Source of the DNA: Molanna angustata
Lineage: Eukaryota; Arthropoda; Insecta; Trichoptera; Molannidae
Direction: 5' to 3'
DNA length: 64,000 nt
Assembly (NCBI GenBank): GCA_963576475.1
Contig: OY754980.1
Coordinates: forward strand, 24,954,986 to 25,018,985
Shown: positions 22,965 to 34,115 of the stretch, piece after piece
Numbering within the stretch: position 1 is the first letter of the stretch
Layout of the letters: every line of letters starts with the position of its first letter
Program-made: the position numbers and the translations under genes
The notes under the pieces: model-generated
The model's database searches: none
Told to the model about the DNA's origin: nothing
What the model saw: only the letters and a program-made list of their open reading frames with translations

Positions 22965-23901
22965 AGTTCATTTAAACAAAGTATTTTACACAGTATTACA
23001 TCTATAACAATTTAACATTTTTCACAACCACTGATCTCAGCTTCATTATGCCCATCATGTAATTGTGGTCTGATTTTGTGTATCTCTTCTATATTTTTAC
23101 TGATATACATACTTTAATGTCTGTGTTTTTAGCTTTAAATTTTATTTGTGTTTTTTTTTCTTATTGGTTATATGTTGTTTTAAATAGTTGATTTTATATA
23201 TCATTTCTTTATTTTTACTGATATATTTTATTTTCTATGTTTTACTTTTAAATTTGATTTGTGTTTTTTCTTTATATATTCTTATTGGTTATGTGTTGTT
23301 TTATATTGTTGATTTTATATATCCCTTCTTTATTTTTACTGATATATTTTATTTTCTTTAAAATTTAATTTGTGATTTTTCTTATATTCTTATTGGTTAT
23401 TTGTTGCTTTATACTGTTGATTTTATATATCCCTTCTTTATTTTTACTGATATATTTTATTTTCTATGTTTTTACTTTTAAATTTTATTTGTGTTCTTCT
23501 TTTTTATATTCTTATTGGTTATAAGTTGTTTTATATTGTTGATTTTATATATCCCTTCTTTGTTTTTACTGATATATTATATTTTCTATGTTTTTACTTT
23601 TAAATTTTATTTTCTATGTTTTTACTTTTAAATTTTATTTGTGTTCTTCTTTTTTATATTCTTATTGGTTATAAGTTGTTTTATATTGTTGATTTTTATG
23701 TATCCTTCCTTTATTTTTACTGATATATTTTATTTTCTATGTTTTTACTTTTAAATTTTATTTGTGCTTTTTTATATTCTTATTGGTTATATGTTGTTTA
23801 ATATAGTTGCTGTACGCTGCACATGTGCTTTGTATGTTTTGTAAAAGCCCTTCAAATGGGCCTTGAAGGAATAAAATAAAAATAAAATAAAAAATAAAAA
23901 T
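22965..23901 (+). mobile_element. Retrotransposon 3' end inserted in the Jockey-like LINE
   Basis: It is flanked by AAAACTG on both sides (22958-22964 and 23902-23908). Removing it rejoins the host frame across WKT/VVV. The insert consists mainly of T-rich tandem units, then a 3' end with the hairpin CCTTCAA-ATGGGCC-TTGAAGG, AATAAAA and an A-rich tail. No coding part is recognised, so it is a 5'-truncated insertion. Confidence 0.85.
23080..23800. repeat. T-rich tandem array of about 120-bp units
   Basis: CTTATTGGTTAT recurs at about 23161, 23282, 23390, 23512, 23662 and 23780. Units also share TATCCCTTCTTTATTTTTAC and TATTTTATTTTCTATG. Spacing varies from 108 to 150 because of small internal duplications. 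Confidence 0.85.
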
Positions 23902-25279
23902 AAAACTGTTGTAGTAACACCTATACATAAATCAGGAGACAAACATGACGTGACAAACTACCGGCCTATATATAAACTTCCAATACTCAGTAAAATCTAC
24001 GAGAAAGTCGTATACGATCAATTATATCCTACCATAGCACCTCTCATTTCAAACAAACAACACGGCTTCATGAAAAAAAGATCCACTATCTCGAATTTAA
24101 CCTTCTTCACACAACTCCTACACGAAACGATGGATAAAAATATTCAAACTGATTGTGTATACACTGACTACTCCAAGGCGTTCGACCGTGTAAATCATAA
24201 TACTCTATTTAAAAGACTAGGTACTTCATATGGGCATTTGTGGAAACCTATTTGATCTACTCCATTCTTACTAAAGCCAACGATACCAAACACCTGTTGT
24301 TATAGGGTTTTCCTCATTGCCAGTTAATGTTACATCACGTGTACCCCAGGGCTCTCATCTCGGTCCATTGCTTTTCCTTGTGTACATAAATGACATTGGG
24401 AAATGCTTCAAACATTGCAAATTCTCTGTGTTTGCAGATGATATGAAAATATACAAAGAAATAAATTCGGTTGCCGATTGTTGCGCTCTCCAATCAGATC
24501 TAGACAGACTTATGATTTACTGTAAAAATAACTACCTCTCTCTTAATGCTTCTAAATGTTTTGTTATATCGTACACAAGAAAAAGGAATAAAATTTACCA
24601 CAATTACACTCTAGATAATGTAAACATAAAACATAAAAATGAATACAAAGACCTTGGAGTGCACCTTGATGCTAAACTTACCTATACTCAACATATAAAT
24701 ACTGTCATTACAAAATCATACAAACTACTTGGATTCATATTTAGAATAGGTAAATCCTTTAAAAATCCGCAAACCCTAAAAATATTATATTTCTCACTAG
24801 TCAGAAGTACACTGGAGTTTGCATCATTCATTTGGAACCCGCTGTACAAAATCCATATAAAAAATATTGAAAATATCCAACGCAAATTTTTGAAACGACT
24901 CAACTATAAATACAACATTAATACAACGGTTAATAATATTCAAAGTTTAGCGATCCGGCGAACAATGACTGATTTATCTTTTCTTTACAATGTTTTAAAT
25001 AACCATATAGACTCCGCCGATATACTCACTTATTGACTTTAATATACCTATAAGGCGTACAAGACATACACCATTATTTAAATGCAAATATTATAAAACA
25101 AATGCTGCAATAAATTCACCAATCAATAGGGCCAAGAATGCTCACACAAGGTATGTGGATATTTTACACTTGGACATTTTTTACGACTCCCCAAACGAAT
25201 ATCGACGGAAAATATCCCAAATAGATAATTTAGAAAACGATAGCTAACCATGGCCCATCACTCTTAAGTCCACATACTC

Positions 25280-25405
25280 TCTACACACACACACACCGAC
25301 ACACACACACACACACACCCGCACACACACACCCTCACACACAGACACACACACACACACCCTCACAAACACACACACACACATACATATACATACACAC
25401 CCTCT
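25280..25405. repeat. (CA)n microsatellite in LINE 3' UTR
   Basis: Interrupted CACA repeats with ACCC and ACCG variants. Similar CA-rich tracts occur at 16600-16640, 39620-39690 (reverse) and 45735-45775. Confidence 0.85.
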
Positions 25406-25600
25406 CTTTTACATAAACGGAATAATTATTAAATAAATTAATAATTAACTACTTACACTACACACACAAACAAAAATGTATTTGACACATGTAATTGACA
25501 TTAGATTTAGATAATTTATGTATCATATACATTATTAATCCATGTAATCGAACTATCTAATGTTGTTTGTGTTAACTAAAAATAAAATTTAAAAAAAATA

Positions 25601-26084
25601 GTGCTTCTAAATTTTTTTAACTGTCAAATATTTCAAAGTGACTCCAAGCTCAGGAAACTTAGAATTTGAAATTTTTATTTTCAAATTGGTAAAAATGCAC
25701 ATCACTTTCATAAAATAGCTTTGAAGGGTTATCAAGTTTTCATAATAAAATATTTAAATAAAAAATAATTTTTAACTCATTTCATGAAAATGCTGAAAGA
25801 TTTACATACAAAATTTGAATACTTAATAGAATGACTTGTTAGTGAGGAGTTTAACGTTGGCCACAACCCACTCGTTGTCTAATTATATATCATCTGATTT
25901 TAATAATGAATTCAGGCAGCGTTCATCTTCATTTGTAAAAACGGCAGCATAAAAATATGTTTTCAATTAATTATAGATTTTTTAGTTAGTCCTTTTATTT
26001 CCTCTTTATTTTTCTAATTTCCGTGATAAGTCTGTATATATGTATGTAAAAAGCCGCATTTTTTCGTTTGACTTATTGTTAGTT
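25601..26084. other. AT-rich non-coding DNA
   Basis: No supported feature. Confidence 0.35.
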
Positions 26085-26165
26085 GGAATAAATTTCCGTA
26101 TGGCAATAAACTCGTCATGCACATTCGCAGGGAGAAAGAAAGTGTTTATTATTAATGTTATTTTA
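26085..26165 (+). mobile_element. SINE tail fragment
   Basis: TAGTTGGAATAAATTTCCGT, ATGGCAATAAACTCG, CGCAGGG and AGTGTTTATTATTA match the 3' half of the window's SINE in + orientation. A second partial tail (TTGGTTGGAAG, CCATGGCAATAAACTC) follows at about 26215-26255. Confidence 0.6.
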
Positions 26166-26259
26166 AAAAGAGAAAATATTTTTGCTACCGAATTTACTTG
26201 CTTCACGTAGTTTGGGTTGGTTGGAAGATCTTGCACCATGGCAATAAACTCACATTTGT

Positions 26260-27782
26260 ACTTACATCAATAAATTCATTCATAGCAATTCATTCATAGT
26301 TTGATTGTAAGGCGAATCGTGTTTGTTCGTCTCATAGATTATCATATAATATAGTTACTAGATGTCGCATTTAGCAAATTTTGTATGAATCCAAGTAAGG
26401 CTTTTTCCGCGGGACTTTTCACAACAAGGTGGGCAGATCACATCGTTTTTCTATAGAGAATAACAACTAATGTGAATTGTTTTCGGATTTATTTGTCGGA
26501 AAAAACGCTTTGTTCATTAAGATTTAGAGAACAGTTATCTAGGAAGTGTTGCAATGTATGTAAAACTGCAATATGTTGCCAACCAAAACGTCAAACGCGC
26601 GATATATTGAATTTACTCACTTATTGCACGAATACTCCATCTAGTATATTATATGAAAATCTATGTTTCGTCTCCGAGTTAAGATGAATTCTAAATTTGA
26701 ATTTAGTGTACAGTCCATAGAAAATATTTTTTGTGGTAGGTATGTACAAGTTTGGGTACCTACCGAACACAGTTTGAATGGAAGAATGATTTTAATTTAG
26801 CAACACTGTGTGCTTTTTTATTTACGTTCACTTTCATTTAGAATCACAAAAAATGCAAATGGGAAAGCATTACTTCTCTCTTATGCGTCTGCTACATCTT
26901 CTTTCTAATATTTTTTATCTAATCATTTCTAATTTTCTACTGACGTCTTGCAAAATTAGTGTTAGAAGTTTACATTTAAAGTACCTATAAACGTACCTTC
27001 GTACGAAAATTCATATCTCATAAAATACCAATAAAGAATATGCATCCATCACATCTTTATACAATTATGTTATTCAACCTACATTTAATATAGAATATAT
27101 TGAATCTGGATTAGAACTCAGATCCACTGGATTTCTAATTTAGTATAAAACTTTTAATATATTTATTATACGATCTCATCTTATTGTTTAAACTTCTTTA
27201 GCAATTTCAATTTTACAGCATTTTGCATACATAATCCAACAAACACATTTAATCTGACAAAATCTTATCTTTTGCATGGAAATAAATATTTTTCCTACAT
27301 TTAATATAGTATCTTAATAATAATTCATTATTTATCGAATATATATTTTAACGTATTAATTTCGCTCTCTTTATTACAAAAAAATATTTGTTTACGTTTT
27401 ATATCTAATCAATATTTTTAACGTAGGTACCATTATTAACATATTATTATTTATTTCGTGCAGTCGATTCAATGGCAACATAAAATATTTCATACCCAAT
27501 TTTTTTTATAACTTCATCACTTCTATTTTCACTGAATATTCTAAATTTGAAAACGAAACAACTACGTTCGCGAGAAGCGATTCGTACTATGTACATACAC
27601 GGTTTGAAAATCGAACACGTACAGTCCGTTACTGAGACGAGAACACAACTGACAGATGCTGGCGGGAAAGAATCTTTGATACAAACTGGTGCTAGAGATA
27701 ACCAGTGTTTAATTCAGCCAGGGTTGCCATACTTGCTTATTTAATTATTTGAAGGTTTTTTCGCACAGTGGAAGTTCATAAT
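26260..27782. other. AT-rich non-coding DNA
   Basis: Short open frames at 26472-26687 and 27547-27744 have no domain, splice or homology support. No repeat family seen. Confidence 0.4.
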
Positions 27783-27974
27783 TATAAATTGTAAAAAAAA
27801 CTTATAAATAGAAACACATTTAGATCCCACAGTGAGTATTTTTATTTGCTTAAGCGTGTATAGTGCCTCTGAGGATGCCAGCTGTGACTGGCGAAAGCGC
27901 TTAGGCAAATAAAAATACTCATTATGGGATCTAACTGTGTTTCTATTTATAAGTGTTTTTTTACAATTTATATT
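27783..27974. mobile_element. Foldback (hairpin) element with about 70-bp arms
   Basis: The left arm (27783-27856) and right arm (27896-27971) are near-perfect reverse complements, sharing CTTATAAATAGAAACACA, GATCCCA and GAGTATTTTTATTTGC. The 40-base centre contains the CTGAGGA-stem motif. There is no coding capacity. Confidence 0.82.
27870..27900 (+). repeat. CTGAnGA-stem motif, instance 3
   Basis: CTCTGAGGAT is followed by the perfect stem GCCAG-CTGTGA-CTGGC and GAAAGCGC. It sits at the centre of the foldback element. Confidence 0.5.
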
Positions 27975-28029
27975 TAATTATTTTTAATTAATAAAAATAC
28001 GTATATCACCCACGGATTTATAGCCCACA

Positions 28030-28155
28030 CCGGAATATTTCGCCACAGACTGGAGGACAGCAGCGGTAGACAGGAGGAGTTGGAGGCGACGATTGATGGA
28101 GGCCAAGGCTCGATATGGGCTGTAGAGCCATCGGAAGAAGAAGAAGAAGACTTAT
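28030..28155 (+). mobile_element. LINE ORF2 C-terminal fragment with (GAA)n tail
   Basis: The + strand reads DWRTAAVDRRSWRRRLMEAK and ARYGL-stop, a common LINE terminus, followed by AGCCATCGG and (AAG)n. Related termini are at 36465-36540 and, reversed, 63540-63600. Confidence 0.65.
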
Positions 28156-28644
28156 TTATCGATATTATCAAGTTTTTCAAGACGACACATGTTGTTTTGT
28201 TGAAGAACTTTTATTTATATTATTATTTAAATTCATTATCAGGATACAGACAGTAAAAATACAAAAAAAAAACACCTTACTAGGCTGTGCCTGCTCCGAA
28301 ATTGCAGATTTTTTTTGCATTACCACATAGAAGAAACGTATTAAACTTAGTACCTACAGTTTCTTTTACAGATATGTTACCTATTAGAAAGTAAAAAACC
28401 CAAACTATTGTAACTTGATCATGTTTTCGTTGTATTTTATGCCCTTGTTTTGAATCCATGTTTCTATTATTTTTGTATTTATTGTTTTATAGTTTTAAAA
28501 AAATTTGGTGCTAAATAGTAGTTATGTCTTTATCCGAATGTGTTTTATCTTTGGATTCATGAAAAAATGACTGTATGTCGTTTCATAATTGTGTATTTCG
28601 TTTCGTTATTTCAATAAAGTATTTCCTGCGATAAGTATTTGATT
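28156..28644. other. AT-rich non-coding DNA
   Basis: No supported feature. Confidence 0.35.
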
Positions 28645-28762
28645 GGAATGGAATAAGAAGTTGGGGCCCTCCAAGAAAAGATATCACGACCACGTATACG
28701 TCATTCTGAAAGAAGGAAATGTATAAACTCTCTGCCTATCCCATTAGGAACATAGCTTGACG
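28645..28762 (+). mobile_element. RTE-like LINE fragment
   Basis: GGAATGGAATAAGAAG, GGGCCCTCCAAGAAAAG, CACGACCACGT, CATTCTGAAAGAAGGAAATG and CTCTCTGCCTATCCC follow the order of the family's C-terminus, with an internal deletion after ATGTA. Confidence 0.65.
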
Positions 28763-29519
28763 TTTTAAATGAATATTGCAGTTACAATACACCTATCGAT
28801 GAAATGAGAGCTCTCCTGAAACTAGTGGTGTCTTTTTACATTGCTCATTATGTCGTATCAATCATATAACACAATCCAAGTATATTCAACGTTGTTATGA
28901 ATTGTAATTGAAAAAATATTTCCGTGTACGCATTTATGTTGTTAAAATAAATGTTGATGACCCTTTTTACGCTGAAGTTATACGATATGGCCTCGAGTAT
29001 ACTCGGTGTGGTCACGAAAGACAATCACAATCGAGTCAACCCACCGACTCCACACACATACATTATGTTCACACTTACCACAACACACGAACAATAATTA
29101 ACGTAGATTGATCACGTTGACACACTGATACATATTTCGTTTACATCGTCGAGCCAATTGAGGGTTGAAGAATTGCAAAAGAAAGTAAAATTTTAAGTGA
29201 TGTTGATCCCACCAGTAACCAAGCATGGCCAAGACCAAATCTAGGGTTGTGCATGGAAGACCAAAACACTTTATTTGTTTATTTATGTATTGGTTGATAG
29301 AGAGCTATAAAGTGTACACAATTTATAAAACAATGTTGCATTGTTTAGTGGACCAGTGAAATTTCCATGCATTATTCAATAGGATTATTAATATTAATTA
29401 CGAAAATTTACAAATTATACATAATTAATTCACTAGTACATAGAAAAAATACTAAAATAAGACGGCTGATTAAATCAAATGCAGAAATGTCGAGTGTATT
29501 AAAGAAAACATTGTACACC
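28763..29519. other. AT-rich non-coding DNA
   Basis: No supported gene. The segment at 29155-29260 is less AT-rich but unrecognised. Confidence 0.35.
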
Positions 29520-29860
29520 GTGCAAGCACGTGTAGTGTAGTAGTGTAGTTGTTATTACACTATATAAAAAGTGTTAGGATATCTGGTTGTTCTGCTCGGA
29601 CAGCGAAAGCAATTTTTTTTTAACAAGTCCGGGGAATCTACAAAATTGTTTACCAACTTAAACAAATATATAATATCAAATATGGTCCTGCGGTTCGCCA
29701 GAGTTACTAAATTATGGCTATCGATTGATTCGGCATAATTACTAAAGTTGAGACTTTTGAATGCAAAACCACGATCGCGTCGGTCGTGCATTTGCTCATC
29801 ACTATTTGACTACAAATTATTATTTTTGTATTTGATGACTAACTGTTATCTCAATAAAGA
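29520..29860 (-). mobile_element. LINE ORF2 C-terminal fragment
   Basis: The - strand reads LVTLANRRTIFDIIYLFKLV and NNFVDSPDLLKKNCFRCPSR, the usual end of Jockey/CR1-type reverse transcriptases, with a stop near 29555. Confidence 0.75.
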
Positions 29861-29944
29861 CGAAAGTGATATATATTTTAGTGGAACTGGTAAATCAAGC
29901 GCATATGCGATCATGGGAGATCTCTACTGTTTATTCTATTTTCT

Positions 29945-30300
29945 TTTACATACATACCATCACGCCATGCCCTTTACGGGGTATGCAGAGATGCAGAGAG
30001 AACCGAGCCTCATACACCTCTATTATTGCACACATGTGTGGCTTCCTTTACATCCGTGCATCGTCTTATACATGCGTGTCGTTTGTTCAAGCTTCGTATG
30101 TTTCCATCTTTCAAAATATCATTCATATCATGGTCATGCCATCTCTTTCTGGGGCGACTCCTACTTTTCACTCCATTTCTTATACCCTTGTATATTTTTT
30201 GTCAGCCGTTCACTACCTCAGGGCATTCACTTTCGTTTTACTTATAATATCCTTGTTTAGCTTGCTTTCCTTTTCCTTTTGCCGTTGTATATTTCCTTCC
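29945..30300 (-). mobile_element. RTE-like LINE copy, decayed
   Basis: Tail CATACATACCATCACGCC at 29950, then the reversed C-terminal order of the family with an 11-base duplication (GCAGAGATGCAGAG) and other indels. Confidence 0.75.
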
Positions 30301-30429
30301 ATGTACCTGATTCAGAATTATTATGTTGTACAAAGGCATGCTGTACGTCGACCCATTGACGACCCATCATTGACTGGTGGATTGCAATCACTAGATGTTG
30401 GATTGCAATGATGTTTATTATTTAAACAC

Positions 30430-30598
30430 TTGTTGTTAGAAGTTGCATCTCTAGTCCCTCTTCTATCCATTCACAATAGAGTCACTTGTTTTAATCAATT
30501 TCAACACCCGTTTACAGTAAACCTTCAACATACACGAACCAGTTGCTTCTTGAATTCTTTTATTAACACAGCAGCCCTGTGGAACGATCTTCCGAATT
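30430..30598 (+). mobile_element. LINE ORF2 fragment, cut by another insertion
   Basis: The + strand reads FQHPFTVNLQHTRTSCFLNS and FINTAALWNDLP, a typical C-terminal segment, and stops abruptly at the (TAA)n end of the - strand LINE at 30599-31530. Confidence 0.6.
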
Positions 30599-31530
30599 AA
30601 TAATAATAATAATAATAATAATAAAATACTTTTATTGTTTTACACAACGTGGCGGACTTATTGCCCGCAGGCAATCTCTACCAGTCAACCACCATGGTAA
30701 ATACAGCCAGTAACAGGGATAGAAGGATACAAATAGAGAAATAGAAAAAAAAAATAATAATAATAAATGAATAAAAAAAAAAAAAAAAATAATTAAATAA
30801 ATCAATCATAACTTAAAAATACAAAGTCAAATATAAGAAACAAAAAAATAATATATGTATAAATAAGAACAAAAATAAGAATAATAAAAAATACATCAGA
30901 TAGATACACTATGTTTATTGGATGGAGGATAGGAGAGGAGAAAGGAAGAGGGATAAAGGGAAAAAGACGTGAATTTGTGTTTATGTGGATAGAAAGTGTG
31001 ACTTCAGACGCTTTTTGAATGCTATTAAATTAGTGGCATCTCTGATACTCTCCGGCAATATATTCCACATCCGAGCTGCATGAACTGTGAACGAGTAAGT
31101 ATAAGTAGAGGTGTGGTGTATTGGTATTGTAAGTGTGCTATTATGTTGGGACCGTAAGTTAAGGCCATGTGAGGATAAGTGGGCGAATTTCTCTTTGAGG
31201 TACGTGGGTGTAAGAGGGTTATTAAGGATTTGGTAGAGTAGGGAAAGAACATGTGAATCTCTTCGTTGACGGATCTTTAACCAGTTCAGTCGTTGCCTGC
31301 TCTCGGACACGTGGTCGAACTTCCTGAGTCCAAACACGTATCGAATGCAGACATTTTGTAACCGTTCGAGTTTGTTAATTTGTTCTTCAGTTGCATCCAG
31401 GTAGGCAACGTCAGCGTAGTCAAGTAATGGTAGCATGAGTTGTTGAGTCGAATTCATATTTTCCTGAGCAGATTACAAACCCTCCCCAAAGCTACGTAGT
31501 GCGCTTCTTTAGAAGAGTAAAATGGATCAA
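30599..31530 (-). mobile_element. LINE with (TTA)n tail and a 3' end shared with the SINE
   Basis: The - strand reads LMLPLLDYADVAYLDATEEQ, then RLQNVCIRYVFGLRKFDHVS and ARMWNILPESIRDATNLIAF to a stop at 30981, the C-terminal part of a reverse transcriptase. The 3' UTR (30980-30630) ends in GGTTGACTGG, the hairpin ATTGCC-TGCG-GGCAAT, AAGTCCGCCACG and a (TTA)n tail at 30599-30627. The upstream part (CNLLRK, to about 31530) is frameshifted. Confidence 0.8.
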
Positions 31531-31980
31531 AATCCTAATAGCTAGTGTCATATACGTAGACATGTGTAAAAAAAATAACTCACCAAATAATATTTTACAT
31601 AAAATGATTGTATGAAACAAAAATACATATTCTCTTTTGTAATTTGTCTCTATACGTGGATGGCATTATTATGTTGAATTTACCATAGCAATCAATTTGA
31701 AAGTGCAAGTAAAATTCGTGAGCTAACTACTAAGCTAGCATTAAACATTAGTTTCAATTACATATTATGCACATAAACGAGACAAGACTCTTGTGGGCTA
31801 AATTCAATGATTATGTATACTTGTGTGCTCTCACCTAGTAAAGGTACTCTCGCATATCAGTCGCGTAACAGATTTAACTTGTATCTTTTTTTCTAAATAT
31901 TGTTTTCTCTTAAGACTGTACTAAGAATATTTTTCTCGAAAGAAAAATCTTTTGAAATATCGTTTATTTGAGTGTAACTA

Positions 31981-32362
31981 GATGTATGACCGGGTAAGAA
32001 ACGAGGAGATAAGGAAAGAATGTAAGATTAAGAAAGATGTCATTACTAGAATGAAAGTGAACACATTGAGATGGTTTGGTCACATGGGGAGAATGAATGA
32101 GGAGCGCCTGACGAAGAAAATATACAGAGCGGAAAGGAATGGAATGAGAGGTCGGGGACGCCCAAGAAAGGGATGGCACGACCATGTGAACGAAATTTTG
32201 AAAGACGGAAATGTTAGAAGTGTGAGCAATAGACGTACATGTATGAGACGATGTATGAATGTTGATGAGGCGATGAATGCGTGTCAAGATAGAAAAATGT
32301 GGCGTTCGGTTCTCCCTGCCTACCCCGTGAGGGACATGGCGTGATGGTATGTATGTATGTAT
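31981..32362 (+). mobile_element. RTE-like LINE copy with 11-bp target duplication
   Basis: GAGTGTAACTA flanks both sides (31970-31980 and 32363-32373). One open frame reads MYDRVRNEEIRKECKIKKDV, TRMKVNTLRWFGHMGRMN, RAERNGMRGRGRPRKGW and AYPVRDMA, then TGA at 32342-32344 and the (TATG)n tail. It is a recent 5'-truncated insertion because the frame is still intact. Confidence 0.93.
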
Positions 32363-32373
32363 GAGTGTAACTA

Positions 32374-32634
32374 TTTTTTTCACGCAATAGACTTCTGACA
32401 TAGATTTTCTTTGAAGTCAAAAAACACCTACTTAGAAGCTTCGCAGCATATATGTTATACATATGGATGAGTCTGTGTGTGTATCCTTCAGCCCCTTCTA
32501 ACTTTGATTCGCTTAACTCACAGAGCCCAAAATTTTAGAAAATATAGAAAGTTTATGCCTTCAAAACTTTCATACTCATTATTTTGAATTTTTGTTCCAG
32601 TCAGGTTTATCTACATTTGTTTTTTTATTTAATT
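32374..32634. other. AT-rich non-coding DNA
   Basis: No supported feature. Confidence 0.3.
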
Positions 32635-32790
32635 ATAATAATAACGAACACTTCATTGCATCCTGCGCAAGTGGCGAGTTTATTGCCGTATGGCAATTTC
32701 TTCCAACTAACCAGTGTTTCCAGACCAGAGAACCAACATTAGCGTGAGAAATTAATTTAAATAAATTTCTCCTCTGCTGGGAATCGAACC
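32635..32790 (-). mobile_element. SINE, truncated in the B box
   Basis: The tail hairpin ATTGCC-GTAT-GGCAAT, AACCAGTGTTTCCAG and AAATAAATTTCTCCTCTGCT are present, and the copy ends at GGGAATCGAACC. The A-box half is missing. Confidence 0.8.
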
Positions 32791-33569
32791 ATCATTTTAT
32801 ACATTGTCAAATACGATTCATTCCTATACCTTCACCTGTTCTTCAAAACATGTTCAATAAATTTTATCGATTTCTTAACATATCAGAAAACATGAAATGT
32901 TTTGTATTTATTTATTCGCATTTAAAATGAAAAATATTGTGTTTTTTACCAAAATATAATATAATAATATGTATACAAAATAATTTTGTATTTGGTCAGC
33001 CTTTAAAATTTTATTTTAAAACATGTTTTTGTATAAAATTAAATCTATTGATATTGAAAGAATATCAACATTTCCGGAAACGTTTTATTTGCAAAGAAAA
33101 TGTCAGTCTTTTTGACTGTCATGTTTTTTTTATATTTATGTACACGTGAATTGCATTGCAATTACGTGATGTGTCAAAAATGTTATTATACCATTACGGA
33201 TGTAAAAACGATATCATTTTTCGGTTCGGTTGAATCGCCTGAACCTTTAGGGGGCATATAATCCTAAACATCCCAATTCAAAATCAAATTCCACAAATAT
33301 GTTAAACAGTATTAACCCTTATTGTTATATGCTCTCTTTATTTATTGTTCCTTTTATATTGACAAGAAGATTTCGGAGAGATTTTGAATAATATGACAGA
33401 GCGCGATAGGCTTGCTTCGATTCTCTCTAAAGAATATATTTTAAAATTATAGATATCCCACTGTTTTCCAGTTACTATTATTGAGTGCCTTTCCAATAAA
33501 ATATTCAATTCTATGTAATGTTACCAAGCTATGGGTAAACATTAGATAGATATATTTATTTTGAATTTT
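32791..33569. other. AT-rich non-coding DNA
   Basis: No supported feature. Confidence 0.35.
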
Positions 33570-33778
33570 TTGACTGCTAATTCTTTGTGGAATCCCATTA
33601 TCAATTATATAAAATTAAATTGTTTGTGGAATTCCATTATCAATTATATAAAATTTTATTCTTTGTGTAATTCCATTATCAATTATATAAAATTAAATTC
33701 TTTGTGGAATTCCATTATCAATTATATAAAATTAAATTCTGTGTGGAATTCCATTATTAATTATATAAAATTACTTGA
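33570..33778. repeat. 39-bp tandem array, 5 copies
   Basis: TTTGTGGAATTCCATTATCA recurs every 39 bases. Because 39 is divisible by 3 it creates a repetitive open frame, which is not evidence of a protein. The last unit runs into the arm of the foldback element at 33755. Confidence 0.88.
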
Positions 33779-33962
33779 AAATAAGTAAAAACACAAAATT
33801 TTAACTTTTTTCCACTAATTTAAAAATATGTATCTCAAAGAGCATCTAATGTAATAGATGCTCTTTGAGCGAAACACGTCAGTGGTCAATATTTTAAATT
33901 TTTTTTAAAAAGTTAAAAATTTGTGTTTTTACTTACTTTTAAGTAATTTCATATAATTAACG
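33755..33962. mobile_element. Foldback element with inner palindrome
   Basis: Outer arms share TTATATAAAATTACTT and AAGTAAAAACACAAA with their reverse complements at 33905-33955. A separate inner hairpin, AGAGCATCTA-TGTA-like-TAGATGCTCT, lies at 33839-33867, followed by GAGCGAAACACGTC. Confidence 0.7.
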
Positions 33963-34115
33963 TTATATTTGATGATGAATAATGACGTCAATGGTACAAA
34001 ATTCAATAGTTCAATGTAAAGAACTCGAATTAAAATTATGTGTATTTTCTTCTACCTATATTTTGAATAGTTATAATATCCAAAATTACTTTGTTTACAC
34101 AACTTATGAGGACTA
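33963..34115. other. AT-rich non-coding DNA
   Basis: No supported feature. Confidence 0.3.

Larger units (their letters stand above)
22885..25600 (+). mobile_element. Jockey-like LINE, interrupted by another retrotransposon 3' end
   Basis: The reverse transcriptase starts near 22890 (SIDQGIFPDKWKT), is interrupted at 22965-23901, and resumes at 23909 (VVVTPIHKSGDKHDVTNYRP). Motif A is YTDYSKAFDRV, a frameshift lies near 24253-24316, motif B is VPQGSHLGPLLFLVYIND and the catalytic motif is FADD near 24436. The thumb and C-terminus run to a stop at 25036, with broken coding sequence for another 200 bases. A (CA)n tract at 25280-25405 lies in the 3' UTR and the element ends in an A-rich tail near 25595. 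It is 5' truncated, lacks the endonuclease domain and is inactive. Confidence 0.88.

Noticed and set aside
27547..27744. 65-codon open frame with less AT-rich codons
   Set aside because: No splice sites or recognisable domain; could be old repeat DNA.
31964..32401. 145-codon open frame on the - strand, and similar ones at 4725, 4997, 60940 and 61345
   Set aside because: All are antisense shadows of the RTE-like LINE C-terminus.
33561..33788. Repetitive open frame with 13-residue units
   Set aside because: The unit is 39 bp, a multiple of three, so the frame stays open by arithmetic. AT-rich, no splice or domain support.
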